DNA of 64,000 bases from Ailanthus altissimus (lineage: Eukaryota; Streptophyta; Magnoliopsida; Sapindales; Simaroubaceae). This document shows, piece by piece, positions 33,813-46,633 of this stretch. The stretch is taken from assembly GCA_946807835.1 (NCBI GenBank), contig OX327684.1:14036501-14100500 (forward strand), written 5' to 3'. Under the pieces are notes generated by a model. The model was given only the letters and a program-made list of their open reading frames with translations, ran no database searches and was not told where the DNA came from. Both the position numbers and the translations under genes were made by a program. Within the stretch, counting starts at the first letter, position 1. Each line of letters begins with the position of its first letter.

Positions 33813-34589
33813 TTAGAGTAAAATGCCAATGGAATCCACTTGTCGCTGCACAATTTAAAAAATTTTAAATTATCATTCTCCCTCTTGAGAGATTTTAGGG
33901 ATTATGTAAAGTAGTGGAAGAACGTTTTTTTAGATTAAAAATGTATAAATGTTATACCCATGATCTAAAATATTGTTAATTAACGATTAAAAATGTTCTG
34001 CTAAACATCTCCTATGTATCTTATAGGGATAAGATCAATGTGAGCAATCTATTAGTATATTTATTTTTAGCACAACAATTATGAGGTACCGAAAAAAATT
34101 CACACTTGCCAATGAATTTGAGAATAGTCCCAAATTCAAATAAACTTGGATATATTTATGACCAATAGATGAGGTGTTTCTAATAATATCTCTTGGGTAG
34201 AGATGAAAATTTATCAGAAATGGATTAAGAATGATTTAAGAGTCAAATCATATATCTGACCTCAATGTCTAATGATTTTCAGTAGGAGCATGTGCACATG
34301 AGATGTGCAAGTAGTACAGTGCTTCATCTGAAATTGTTTTGATATATCCAAACTATATACAAAGAATAGTCCTTAATGGAAAGTGTTTCTACTTTGATAA
34401 GATTTAAAAATAGCAATCGTTTCTATTTAATGTACATTACCTTAGGAAAGATAAACCCTTTAGATGTCTGTTTATCAATTATAAACATTTCATTTACGTG
34501 TGATATTAAGCTTAACAGGCGTATGAGATACCGTCTATCATTCTCATATTTGCAGATTGTTGCATGATTTGAGGTATGCTAAGAAGTTA

Positions 34590-36893
34590 TGAAAGGAGAA
34601 GTACAACTTCACATTGAAAATGGAGATTTCATGGACGTAGTAGCTGTTAGGACTATTAAGTCACTTTTACATTTTGGTAGAAGCATTATGTTGTATAATT
34701 GATATTTATACCAAATATTATTAGGCGAATCATATTATTTCCTATAATTGACAAAGAGGGTTATCATTGATACATCAAAAATAGTTCCTCATGTAAATGA
34801 TAATGTTTTACTAACTAAATATCAGTTAATGAATAATCATTATATCTTAAAATATAATAAAAAATGTCTCGGTGAACAGGATTGATATTAGTTCGGTAAT
34901 TTTAAATAATAATGAATTGTGGGACATAAAATTAGGTCATTTAAATGTGAGACGACTATCCCGTCTAGTTAATGATAGTCAGATACTTGATCTGACTATG
35001 AAACCTTGACCAGGTTATAAATCTTAAATTCGAGGAAAAAAGACCAAATACTTATGTAAGTATTAGATACTGACCCAATGATTTATTGGAACTTGTACAT
35101 AGTGATGTATATGCTCCAATTAATCTTATTATCATTAGGTGAATTTTGATACTTTACCATGATTTTTTACATTATAAATATGTGTTTATGGTAAACATAG
35201 GTTAGAAACCTTTGAAATATTCAAAGAGTTTCGACTAAAAGTAGAGAAAAAAACCCTTATGAATATTCAATGCCTTTAATTAGATCGATGAGATTTATAC
35301 ATAAATAGTAAATTTATAAATTATTTAAAATGTGATTCTCACTCAATATAGTCCTCCAGATACTCATCAACACAAAAGTATTTTAGAGTTGAGGAATTGG
35401 ACTTTATTGGATATAATTCAATTGATATTGAGTTTCATCGATCTTTAATAATATCTTTAGGGATATGCTCTAGTAACTATTAATCACTTATTGAATAAAG
35501 TTCTATCCAAAGTCATTCCTTCAGTTCTACATGAGATCTGAACTGAAATGAAATTAAGTCTTAAGTATATTAAGATTTGGGACTGTTCTATTTGCATAAA
35601 AGTTACACAACATAATATACTTGCACCCAATCGGTACAAGCATTAGTTCAATGGGTATCCCAGGAATTTCATAGGATACCTATTTTATGATCTTGAGGAA
35701 CGAAGTGTGTTTGTTGCTTGCAATGCCATGTTCTTATAGAAACAGTTTCTTATAGATTGTGAGAATTGTAAAAGCATTGAATTTGGTGAAGTCAATCTAT
35801 GAATTATGAACCAATGATGGGACTTTAAACTTAATAGAGTGAAATACCTTTAACACACTTTTTTTGTACTTTGAAAAGGATATAGAGGGTTACCTATAGG
35901 TATACTTGATACCTGAAGGTTCCCTTAGTCTTTTCTTAGTTAAAGAAAATGATCGTTTAACCTATAAAGAGGCAATATTAGATATTGATTTGGGAAAATG
36001 GCAAGATGCCATCAAATTTTAAATTGACTCTATGCCATTAAGTCTACCACTTGATTATGCGTCCAGTAGGAAATGTTCCCATTGCTTGTAAATGAGTTTA
36101 CGTAGTAGAAGTGTGGGTTTAATATAAAGATATAGACCTTTAAAGTTCCATTGATGGAAAAAGGTTATACTCAAAGATCTTAGGTTGGTAATGAGGAAAC
36201 CTTTTCACTAGTAATCATACTTAAGTCAAATTGAATTTTATTGGCTACTACTGTGTGCTGAAATCTTTATTTTAATAAGAAAATCAGAGAGTTTGGTTTC
36301 ATCTAAAACGAAGAGAAAATGTGTGTGTTTAGAAAAGAAAGTGGGAGCATAATTATCTTTTTAGTTCTTTGTATGGCTTATATAGTTGATGTCGGAAACG
36401 ATGTTAATATGTTGGAAGTCAGCTGAATAAGAGTTATTTGAATAAAATATTTTAGTAACTGTGAGACAGTTAATGAACTTTTCAAATTGTTAAAGTGTCT
36501 AACATACAGAATACATCATCTAGAGATAGTTTGATATATACCATGTTATGTACGATCCAGATATAGATGGTTGTGAGTGTTACGAGCTAATATCAGTCTC
36601 ATCTGAGTAACGACTATTAATTGGTCATGAAACATATTTGAAATACCTAAGAGGTATAAAGGATAAGTTTTTAATTCATGGAGAGAAAGTTACTTGTAAA
36701 TGAGAGGATGCACAGACTTAGACTTTCAGTCTGGTTCTGATGATAGAAAGTCTATATCTAGTCATATATTTCTTTTTATCGGTACTATAGTTAGTTGAGA
36801 GTGCAATATATATATCCACGGCTGATTTTACCTTAGAGAAAGAATATGTTGCGGCTTGAGTAGCCCGTAAAAGAAGTTCTATGGATATATAAG
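34590..36893 (+). pseudogene. copia-3 pol remnant, first part
   Basis: About 34,590-34,870 corresponds to the copia protease and following segment. The GAG-pre-integrase zinc region is at about 34,918-34,975 (LWDIKLGHLNVRRLSRLVND) and a decayed integrase core runs through about 35,650. The integrase tail lies at about 35,660-35,760 (LYDLEERSVFVACNA-like), the RT linker at 35,920-36,010 (LVKENDRLTYKEAILDIDLG), RT fragments at 36,060-36,700, and RNase H to 36,893. Stops are frequent and a large part of RT is deleted. Gag is not recognisable between 33,900 and 34,590. The frame resumes at 49,279 beyond the gypsy element. Confidence 0.75.
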
Positions 36894-39508
36894 TGTAGTA
36901 ACCACTTATCCACAACCGATAAAAATAAATATTTATATCTATATAAATATACATATTTTATTTGTATGTAGGTGATACTTAATTTATGGATTTTTATTAG
37001 TAGTGTTTGTATATATTAAGGACCTACTATTAGTATTGGGTTTATTTGCAAGACTTTATATTTATTTTAGGGACCAAATTATAATACTTTAAAAGTTTTG
37101 GGAGCTAATTTATAAATACTAAAAATTAACCCTATTCACTCATTTTGGTCGAGCCACCTCTTTTAGAGTGAGAAAAGAGAGGGGAGAGAAAGAGAAGAGG
37201 AAGAAGAAAAAGAAGAAGAAATTTAAAATTTAAGCTTTAAGAAGTATATTATAACCCTTTCTTAGTCTCTTGGTGTTAATTAAGTTAATTCCTTTAAGTT
37301 TTAATTTCTGTAAAAATGAAAAATTAGGGATTTGATGTGGATTTTATAAGATATATTGAGAATTGATGATGATTATGTAGATAACTTGATAAATCATGAT
37401 GAATTGCAGAATTTCTACTTGATAGTCTCTTGATCTGAGAAATTTATAAATTGTTATGCTTTAATTCTAGTTTTGGATTTTGATAATATAAAACTAGACA
37501 TATCTAGAATCATTTGAGACTTTGAATCGATTAAAAATTTCAGAAATTGAATTTTTAGTAAATTTACAAAAATAACCCTATAATTCTGAAAATTTACTGT
37601 GTTAACAGTATACCATAATGACAAACTATTTTTGATCTATTGAATGATCTTCAAAAATTACAAATTTCTTGAATATAATAAATTTATGTCTAATATGATA
37701 TATTCAAAATTGAGAATTTACATCAATGTGGTTAAATTGTTATGATTTTCTAAAATGTATCAGCTCATTGCAGTATTTGATTAACAGATTTTTAAAGCTA
37801 TGGAATAAAATAGTTTTAAGATACTTTTGGTAGGGATTTTGAAGTGAAGCATTTATCATGGATTATAATATATGCCAAGAGTAATTATGTAGTAGTTTTA
37901 TAATTTTCGAGTTAGTATATGATTTTATAAAATTGGGAGATTGAATACTGTTTAGTAAATATCTTGATCATGTCAGGATAATAATTTGGATTTAATGGTG
38001 TTTATGAAATAGATTGTGTAGAAATTATGATATAATATTCATATATAAGAATGATGTATGAGTCAAGAATGATATATTCTGATTTTGGAGTAATTGGACA
38101 TCATTTGATGTATAAGAAAATTTTATTAAGTATAAGTGGTCAAAATGACAAGTTTTAAGAAACCAAGTCACTAGACCAATTCAATGAGATAAATGCAATA
38201 TGTGTAATTTTGCAAGCTTTTTAAAGTATTTTGCGTGAATGGTGAGGCTTATAAAAGGATTAATCTCCATTGATAGGTTAAGGAGAATTAAGCATTGTAC
38301 TCGAAAGTGTTAAGAAGTAAGTATACTAGACTTTTACTGAAATCACAATAAACATAGTAATTGTTTATGTATGATTTTGTAAATGTGCTTAGAAATATGT
38401 TTATGTTTATGCTATGCCAAAGTGTATTTGATATGAAATGTAAAAGACATATGTTTATGAATGTGAGTATTGACATTGAGCATGGACATACATGTGTTTA
38501 TGAAAGTGAGCTTTCAAAATGAAATGTGTTTAACAAAGAAAGCTTTTGAAGTGAAAAATGTCCATGAGATACGTTTTGTGTTTTAAGGATATTTGAACTC
38601 ACTATTTACTTAGTAGGCGCCTTATGTAATTTGTGGAGCCTTTATATGTGGCCTTTTCTTCTGGATTGGAATGTGTTATTTGTTTCGTATGTAGGGAGGA
38701 TCCTATTGGTACCTAAAGAAAGAGTGAGGCATCACATTCATATGGTGGTGTATTGGTGCATGTGAGAGGACTCACCGATGATCAGGGTGAGGGTTTGGCT
38801 CTTACCTTCGGGCATGAGCATTATATATGTGTAATTTAAACCTCATTTATGTTATTCCTCTTTTACGGTATGTTATCGACGGATGACATTTTGGTCATTA
38901 TGTGATGTGTGATATGAAAGTACTACTAAGTAGTAGTTGAGTAATGATATTCCTATTATATGTTTTGAAAGAATGTGTAAGCGCTTACCTGACATGTGAT
39001 TTGATAAGATTTTGATTTTAATTTATCACGACATGTCATACATATGCATTGTGTGTATATATATATGTGTGTGTGTATTTATTTGTATTTTGATATATGA
39101 AAAACTAGTATGCTTACTAAGTTTTATACTCATTATAGTTTATGGTGATTTTAGGTAAATAAGGTACATGTTTCTTAGCGGATTTGGCAAGGCTTCTGCT
39201 GTCCCATGGGTTCCCTAAGTTACTAGGTTGATGAGTGTTTTATTTATGGACACGTGATTTAAGATATTTAATTTGTCCCTATTAAATAAATACTTATGTA
39301 TTATTTTATTAGGTGTGGTTATATTTAGTTTATATTTCACCAAGTATGGTCATGGGTGGAAGTTTGTGGTGAACTTATTAGCAACTTGCTAAAGATTCCT
39401 ATGTTGAATTTAAGTTTAAAAGTTTTTGCAATATTAATTATAAGTGCACATTATTGAATGAGTGTAAGTTATGTCGTGTGTCGGATCTTTTAGGTCTTGG
39501 GCGTGACA
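36894..39508 (+). repeat. 5' LTR of the gypsy element
   Basis: A 2,615-bp LTR colinear with 46,634-49,273. The main length difference is a block of about 25 bases (around 46,872-46,896 of the other LTR) missing near 37,128. Both share purine runs (gagagaaagagaagagg) and a gtgtgtatata microsatellite near 39,050. Confidence 0.93.
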
Positions 39509-39517
39509 GCTTTTAAT

Positions 39518-39529
39518 GGTATCAAAGCT
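39518..39529 (+). promoter_or_regulatory. Primer-binding site of the gypsy element
   Basis: TGGTATCAAAGC, complementary to initiator tRNA-Met with one change, nine bases after the LTR. Confidence 0.88.
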
Positions 39530-39681
39530 AAGAATAGGTTTTTGTAGACTATTATGTGTCTAGTCAAAGGAACCCAGCTGATGCCAAATTCTTAAGATTG
39601 TATATGTGCTTATTTATATATATATATATACATATATAGATTTGTTTGATATTTTACTTATTTTTTTATGACTTTGAAAAG

Positions 39682-40640
39682 ATGGGGCATAATCCAAGAA
39701 TTACTAGGAGTGCTGATACTGTGAATGAGAGTACTTCAGGAGAAAACCCTACTACCATCTAGAATTTTGTTCAAGCGGTGACTAATGTACTCCAACAACA
39801 ACGACCCTAAATAGTCCATAATGATAATTTTTATGTTATTGAGCAATTCAAAAAACTATAATCACCATCATTTGAAGGCTTAAAAGAACCGCTAGTTGTT
39901 GAGGAGTGGATCCGTGAGGTTGAAAAGATATTTTGTCTCATTGATTGTTCAGATTCACAGAAAGTGACTTGTGCCACTTACATGCTGAAAGAGAGAGCCA
40001 ATCATTAGTGGGAGATGACTATGTGGATGCTGAATATTGATAAGAACTAGATGACATGAGATAGATTCAAAGAAGTATTTAATGAAAAATACTTTCTCTA
40101 GTCCTTAAAAGATGAGAAAGAAGTAGAATTTATCCATCTTACTCAAGGTACAATGTTAGTGACAGAATATGAGAGAAAGTTTGAGGAGTTATCTAGGTTT
40201 GCTCTCCACTTAGTAGATACGGAAGCACGTAAGGCCAAGCGATTTTAGATGGGACTTAAGCCAGAAGTGAGAAGGTTACTCTCTGTACTTGAGCTACAGA
40301 CATACAGTGCAGTGCTACAGAAGGTTCAAATATTAGCAAGGGATGAAGAATTAACAATTCTATCTGAGTCCAAGCATATGGGCTAGCATCGATAAAAAAA
40401 GAGACCCTGGGTTAAGAATAATCAAAAAAAGTTTAACAAGTGAAAAAGAAAGAAGAGGCAAAGGAATTATGACACTGAAAAGAATGATCCCCATTATGTG
40501 ATACATGTGGGAAACAACATGGAGAGGTGTGTTTCAGGAAGAGTGGAGCTTGTTTTAAGTGTGAAAAAATTGGTCATTTTATTCAGAATTGTCCAGAGAT
40601 GAAGAGTGATCAATGAGGATTTAAGAAGGATCAGAAAGCT
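39682..40640 (+). pseudogene. Gypsy gag remnant with CCHC zinc knuckle
   Basis: Starts at ATG 39,682 and shows the retrotransposon gag domain (about 39,870-40,330; EWIREVEKIF, then FNEKYF and YERKFEELSRFA). An intact zinc knuckle CFKCEKIGHFIQNC lies at 40,551-40,592 but is in a different frame from the upstream part. In-frame stops appear after ENPTTI, QQQRP, ERANH and elsewhere, so no full-length Gag can be made. Confidence 0.88.
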
Positions 40641-40980
40641 TAAGCAAGAGTCTATGCTCTTACCAGGAAAGAAGCAGATAATTCACCTTTTGTAGTGACA
40701 GGTACAATTTTTATATCCAGTCAGCATGGTTTAGCTCTTTTTTATTCGAGTTCTACCCATTCATTTGTGTCATATGCATTTGTTAGTAATATGAGTGTTG
40801 TGCCAGAACCTTTAGGTGTAGATTTATGTGTTGCAACTCCTTCAAGAGATTTGATGTGTACTACAAATGTGGTGAAATCATGTAAGATTGAAATAAGAGA
40901 TAAGATGCTACAAGCAGATTTGATAATCTTGAATATGTATGATTTTGATGTTATATTTGGCATGGACTGGTTGTTTATGT
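40641..40980 (+). pseudogene. Gypsy protease remnant, catalytic Asp replaced
   Basis: Aspartic protease domain (retropepsin-like) with the flanking pattern ALFYSSSTHSF, where active family members have LFDSG-(A/S)-THSF. The catalytic aspartate codon is TAT (Tyr) at 40,742-40,744 and the following glycine is serine. The domain continues to FDVIFGMDWL at about 40,943-40,975, where the solo LTR enters. The frame is otherwise open for 100 codons from 40,695. Confidence 0.85.
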
Positions 40981-43220
40981 TGTTGGCGGGGTTCTAATAC
41001 ATGTGGGTGTATACATGTGTAATTGTATCTATTTCTTAAAATACATATCTTATACATATTCTACGTGGCGGAAGTGTGTAAATTATAATAAATACAATAA
41101 ATAAAATATATTAATCACATTAATATATTAGTAGTATAGAGAACTCAACTTAATGTATAACGTTATACACGTTTTTTCTTCGGAGTCCGCATAGAGACCA
41201 ACTCGCAGACAATTCTAGTCACCAACACGGTGGCTTGGTGAGCTAAAATAGTTGCCTTATACGCAGCATTGGGTTTAACTCTTAAACCCAAAAATGGTCG
41301 GTGTGTGTTTTTCATCCTTTTCTCCAAAAGGATAAGAAATGGAGAATTTGCAGCAATTCACAATTGCTCCAATTAGAATCATATGAAAAAATGAAACAAT
41401 TTCATTTTTCTCTTCTTCTTTTTTTTTCTTTTCTTTTTCCTTTTTCGGTCTTTTCTTCTTCTCTTCTCTATTTCTTTCTTCTTTCTCAGCACAAACCCAA
41501 CACACACCTTTACTAATTTTCTCATCTCTCTCTCTCTTTATATATATATAATATAATATATATTATATAATAATAATACTAATTGGTGCCAACTATTTGG
41601 CACCCAAAATATAATATTATTATATATATAATATCATAGAATAAAATATAATATAATAATAATAATAATAAAATAATACTAATTGGTGCCAACTATTTGG
41701 CACCCAAAATATAATATTATTATATATATAATATCATAGAATAAAATATAATATAAAAATATATTATATAATATAATAATAGAGATATTTTGATTATTTA
41801 ACCATTAAATAATTAAAGTATAAAATGACCATTTTACCCCTCATAAATAGTTACTAAATCCACCCCTAGTGGGTCCCACCAAATTCCACATTTTGGTAAA
41901 CTCAACTAAGGGTTCACAATATGCCACGTATCATAATACAATTAGTAAATAACAATTATTAACTAATTGTTATATTTAACACTTACATACAGACACGCAT
42001 GCATTTTCATAGTATTGCTGAATATTACTGGATTAAACAATTTAATCTGGCACGCTGCCCCAGTGCACAACGAGTGCACCCCATATCGCGGGACTCCCTA
42101 GGTCCTACGCCCGATTCGTCAAATGAAACTATTCCATGAGTCCATGAGCAATACCTCACACACACGTCACGGATATACAAATCAGTGTGTTGAATCATGT
42201 AAGCTGAGGTTACAACGTATACGTATAGTCATTCTGTCATGATATTATAGATGTGCGGGGATATAAATTATCACCGTCAAATTCCCTAGTGCTCATCTAT
42301 ATCTTATCTTTAAACTTGTATCTCACTAAACAATATATGCAAAATCTTTTGCATATTATTTTACCTTAACAGAACTCCTTCTTAGGATAGATACTTGTGG
42401 CCACAAGATTTTCTAAGATACAGTCTCGAAGTATTTGGATATCGAACTCCCTATACAAGATGACGAATCCTGTATCTGTAAACACCGAACTCCATAAGCA
42501 TCGGACTATACCTAACGACACCTAGCGGTCACACCATAAAAGTTGTGACATGCGTGGAACTAAAGTATGGTGGATAACTTACAAGTCCACCGTGGCATTC
42601 AGGTCAAAGGACCACGTATACTACCCAACTCGAGAGGACCATCCGTTGACGGCTTATATAGGATGCCTATCGGAGGCCCTCGTGAGTCTATCTCATATCC
42701 AGTCCTAACTGGATACTCATATGTCAATACAAGCTCCAAGTTCACAGTCGGCTAGGAACGACCATCTATACCCTATAGGTACAACATATGCTGATCTATA
42801 TATTGAAAGTATCCACCAACAGACCCGCATCGGCAGAAGTAGATCAGGGACATTTATTCAAGAACATACTTGCGCAACTTGCATTTTCTGGCACCCGATT
42901 TTAACTATGCAGTTACTAGTATATTCCCAGATCTATATCCCATTACAGACTTGGATCTATTGGATCTGTTGAATATTATAACCAGCTAAAACTTAGCTGT
43001 GATAATATTTAGCATTTATATCTCTCAGCGTGGCTAACTATAGACCCTTATCTAAACTCCTTTAGATCTGACCTAAACGTTTTTAGATTTACAATGTCTG
43101 TAACGTTACATTGTATAATACCATATTAATGAGTATTAACAATTTAATAAGAATGTACACTTGTATAAATACACAAGTATATGTACATTCAGTGATGATA
43201 CGTAAGCACCAACTCTAATA
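40981..43220 (-). mobile_element. Solo LTR with perfect TATGT TSD, inside the gypsy element
   Basis: A 2,240-bp solo LTR starting TGTTGGCGGGGTTC and ending ACTCTAATA (the canonical final CA is mutated to TA). Its target duplication TATGT occupies 40,976-40,980 and 43,221-43,225. Removing the element with one duplication restores an unbroken protein frame from the protease C-terminus into the linker before RT, which independently confirms both ends. It is the same family as 779-1,908 and keeps the about 1.1-kb middle part missing there. Confidence 0.93.
41575..41765. repeat. 100-bp tandem duplication with hairpin in the solo LTR
   Basis: The block aattggtgccaactatttgg recurs at 41,581 and 41,681, so the period is 100 bp. 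Each copy holds an inverted repeat (ggtgccaa / ttggcacc) followed by an AT-rich tract. Confidence 0.85.
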
Positions 43221-43225
43221 TATGT

Positions 43226-46200
43226 ACCATGCTAATGTTAAGTGCTTTGAGAAAGAAGTTATTTTCTAACCACCCGGTAAACCCGAGTTTAGTTTTGTTG
43301 GTTCTAAGTTATGCTATTTGCCAAAAGTAATATCTGCTTTACAAGCTTGGAAAAGTCTTAAGAAGGGGTGCCAGTGTTTCTTAGTGACTGTAGTGGATAC
43401 AAAGAAAGAAGAAGTGAAAATATAAGATGTTCTAGTGGTGAATGAGTTTATAGATGTCTTCCCTGAAGATTTACCTAGAGTTTCACTAGATTGAGAGATC
43501 AAATTCACTATAAAACTTCTGCTAGGAACCAGTCCCATATCTAAAACACCTTATCGTATGGCACTAGTAGAGCTTAAAAGTTGAAGGAACAACTACATAA
43601 ATTACTTGAGAATGAGTTTATTCGCTCGAGTATTTCACCTTGGGGTGCTCCAGTTCTTTTTATTAATAAAAATGATGGTTCAATGAGATTTTGCATTAAC
43701 TATCAAGAGTTGAATCGTGTGACTGTGAAGAATAAATATCCACTTCCAAGAATCGATGATTTATTCAATCAGTTGCAAGGAGCTTGTGTATTTTCAAAAA
43801 TTGATCTTTGTTCTAACTATCATCAATTGAAGATCAAGAAAGAAGACATTTCGAAGACTGCATTTCGTACCAGATATGGGCATTATGAGTTATTGTGATG
43901 CCATTTGGGTTGACAAATGCACCTGCTGCCTTTATGGATCAAATGAATAGAGTATTCAAGGATTATTTAGATAGTTTTGTTATTATGTTCATTGATGACA
44001 TCTTAGTGTATTTTAAGAGTAAGGGAGAGCATGAAAAACACTTAAGAAAAGTCCTACAAGTGTTAAGGAAGAAGTAGTTTTATGCAAAATTTAAGAAGTG
44101 TGAATTCTAGCTAAATCGAATGGTATTTTCGAGATATGTTTCCTCAAAGGGAATTTTAGTAGATCCAAGCAAAATTAAAAAAGTGGTGAATTGGTCCAGA
44201 CCAACTAATGTTTGGAAAGTTCGGAGTTTCCTTAGGCTGGTAGGATATTATAGATGGTTTGTTGAAGGATTCTCTAAGATAGCTTCACCTTTAACTCAGT
44301 TGATAAGAAAGAATGTCAAGTTTCAGTGGTCAGACGAATGTAAGAAAAGTTTTCAAGAACTCAAGCATCGGTTAGTATCTGCTCATATACTAACCATTCC
44401 TTCTACTTCTGCTGAATTTGTGATTTATAGTGATGCTTCCAACAAAGGGCTTGGGTATGTATTAATACAGGATGGAAAGGTAGTGGCATATGCCTCACGA
44501 CAACTAAAGAGTTATGAGCAGAATTACCCTACTAATGATTTGGAGTTAGCTGCAGTCGTTTTTGTTCTTAAAATTTGGAGGCATTATCTTTATGGAGAAA
44601 GGTGTGAAATTTACACAGACCACAAAAGCCTTAAATACTTTTTTACTCAAAATGAGTTAAATATGAGGCAACGTCCATGGTTGGAACTAGTCAAGGATTA
44701 TGACTGTGTGATTAACTACTATCTAGGGAAAGTTAATGTTGTAGCAGATGCTTTGAGTAGGAAATCTTCAGGACATATGGCAGCACTTTTGACTACTCAA
44801 AAGTAAATTTTGTTAGATTTAGGAAAACTTGGCATTGAAGTGGTAAGATTCAATGATAGGGCTTATGTTACAAGTATGTCCATTCAGCCTACCCTAATTA
44901 AGAGAATTAAGGAAGCACAAGGTAGTGATGTGCATCTAAAGAAAATTATGGAAGAAATTCCATTGGGTAAAAGGCCCAGCTTTGCTATTTTTTATGAAAG
45001 AGCTCTACATTTTAAAGGTAAACTTTGTGTGCCTAATAATGATGAATTGAAAAATGAGATCTTGACTGATAATTCACTATATATTGTCCATCCAAGAGGT
45101 ACCAAAATGTATCGAGACCTACGAGCTATTTATTAGTGGGTTAATATGAAAAGAGAGATTGCAAATTTTATAGAGCAATATTTGACATGTCAGCAAGTTA
45201 AGGTAGAACATCAGAGACCATCTAGGTTATTGAAACCTTTATTGGTACCAGAATGGAAATTGTAGCATATAGCCATGGATTTTGTAGTTGGGTTGCCAAG
45301 TATACAAAATGGCTGCAATGTCATATGGGTGATTATTGATAAGCTAACAAAATTAGCATATTTTATTTCAACATGTACTATTTATTCCATAGATAGGTAT
45401 ACCCAATTATATGTTGATAAAATTGTGAGGCTTCATGAAGTGCCTGTGTCAATTGTATCTGATAAAGATCCTCGATTTACTTTAATATTTTAGAAGAGCC
45501 TACATAATTCCATAGGCACGAAGTTAAACTTCAGTACTGCATTCCACCCACAGACTGATGGTCAATCTGAAAGGACCATTCAAATTCTAAAAGATATGTT
45601 GAAGACATGTGTGTTAGACTTTAAAGGTAGTTAGTACAAACACCTTTCATTAGTGGAGTTTGCATACAATAATAGTTATTAATCAAATATTGGTATGGCC
45701 CCATATGAAGCTTTATATAAAAGAAATTGTAGATCTCTTATGCATTAGGATGAAGTTGGAGAAAGGAAAATTTTAGGGCCAGAGATTGTCCAACAAACTT
45801 GTGAGGTTATAGAGAAGATAAGAAAAAGAATGAAAGTGGGTCAGAGTAGACAAAAATGCTATGCAGATAATAAAAAAAAAAGATCTAGAATTTAAGGTGG
45901 GTGAAAAAGTGTTTTTTGAGGTTGCTCCAATGAAAAGAGTCATGAGATTTGGCAAGAAAGAAAAGTTGAGTCCAAGATTTATTGGTCTATTTGAAATCTT
46001 TGAAAGGATACCAATGCAGTTCAACCAGCCTTTGAACCCTACAAAAAAGCTCCTCCTGCCTCCACTTTACCATAGCATTAGCGGATGAGGTTATTCCAAA
46101 AAACCTCTCTTCTCGGCCAGCTTTCGTGCTTTCTCTCTCTGCCTTAGTAGCCTGTCTGTGGTACTAATTCCTCTCTCTGTCTCTGCTTTATAGTTGTTAG

Positions 46201-46590
46201 TTCAAGTAGGCCAAGCTGAAGTCAGTCCGGTCAAGCAAGCAAGGCAAGCGTGCCAGTACCAGTAGCTGTCTAAGGAAGCAAAGGTAGCGATGTGGCTTAT
46301 AGACTTGCCCGTCCTCCATCATTATCAGGAGTTCATAATGTGTTCCATGTGTCCATGTTGCAAAATATGTTTCAAACTCCTCACATGTGTTAAATTATAA
46401 GCCACTTCAACTTCGAGATGATCTCACATATGAAGAAGTACCCATTAGGATTTTGGACCATAAGGAGCAAATTCTACGTACTAAGAAGATTGCTTTGGTG
46501 AAGGTTTTATGGAGAAACCATGCAGTTGAAGAGGCAACTTGGGAACAAGAAGAGGAAATGAGGTCTAAGTATCCTCATCTATATGCTTAA
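43226..46590 (+). pseudogene. Gypsy pol remnant: RT, RNase H, integrase, chromodomain-like tail
   Basis: Linker 43,226-43,560. RT covers 43,581-44,110 with FIDDIL (YxDD box) at 43,988-44,005. RNase H is at about 44,390-44,760 ([23 protein letters not shown]). The integrase zinc region at about 45,080-45,210 has lost one cysteine (YLTCQQ instead of C-x-x-C). The DDE core runs about 45,270-45,700 and all three acidic residues remain ([25 protein letters not shown]). The C-terminal chromodomain-like tail ends WEQEEEMRSKYPHLYA at 46,590. Single-base stops occur near 43,897, 44,076, 44,109, 44,804, 45,136, 45,265 and 45,494. A foreign insert (46,013-46,291) splits the tail. Decay is mild: frames of 60-230 codons survive. 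Confidence 0.93.
46013..46291. other. Foreign ~280-bp insert, mitochondrial-like
   Basis: The gypsy integrase tail reads normally to about 46,012 (ERIP) and again from 46,292 (VAYRLA-like). Between them lie about 279 bases with no gypsy counterpart and distinctly higher GC than the flanks. Short CT and AAGC runs (caagcaagcaaggcaagc, about 46,234) are typical of plant mitochondrial intergenic DNA. No target duplication is seen, as expected for end-joining capture. The mitochondrial origin is a composition-based guess. Confidence 0.5.
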
Positions 46591-46633
46591 GTTATGAATT
46601 TCGAGGATGAAATTCTTATAAGGAGGGAAGAAT

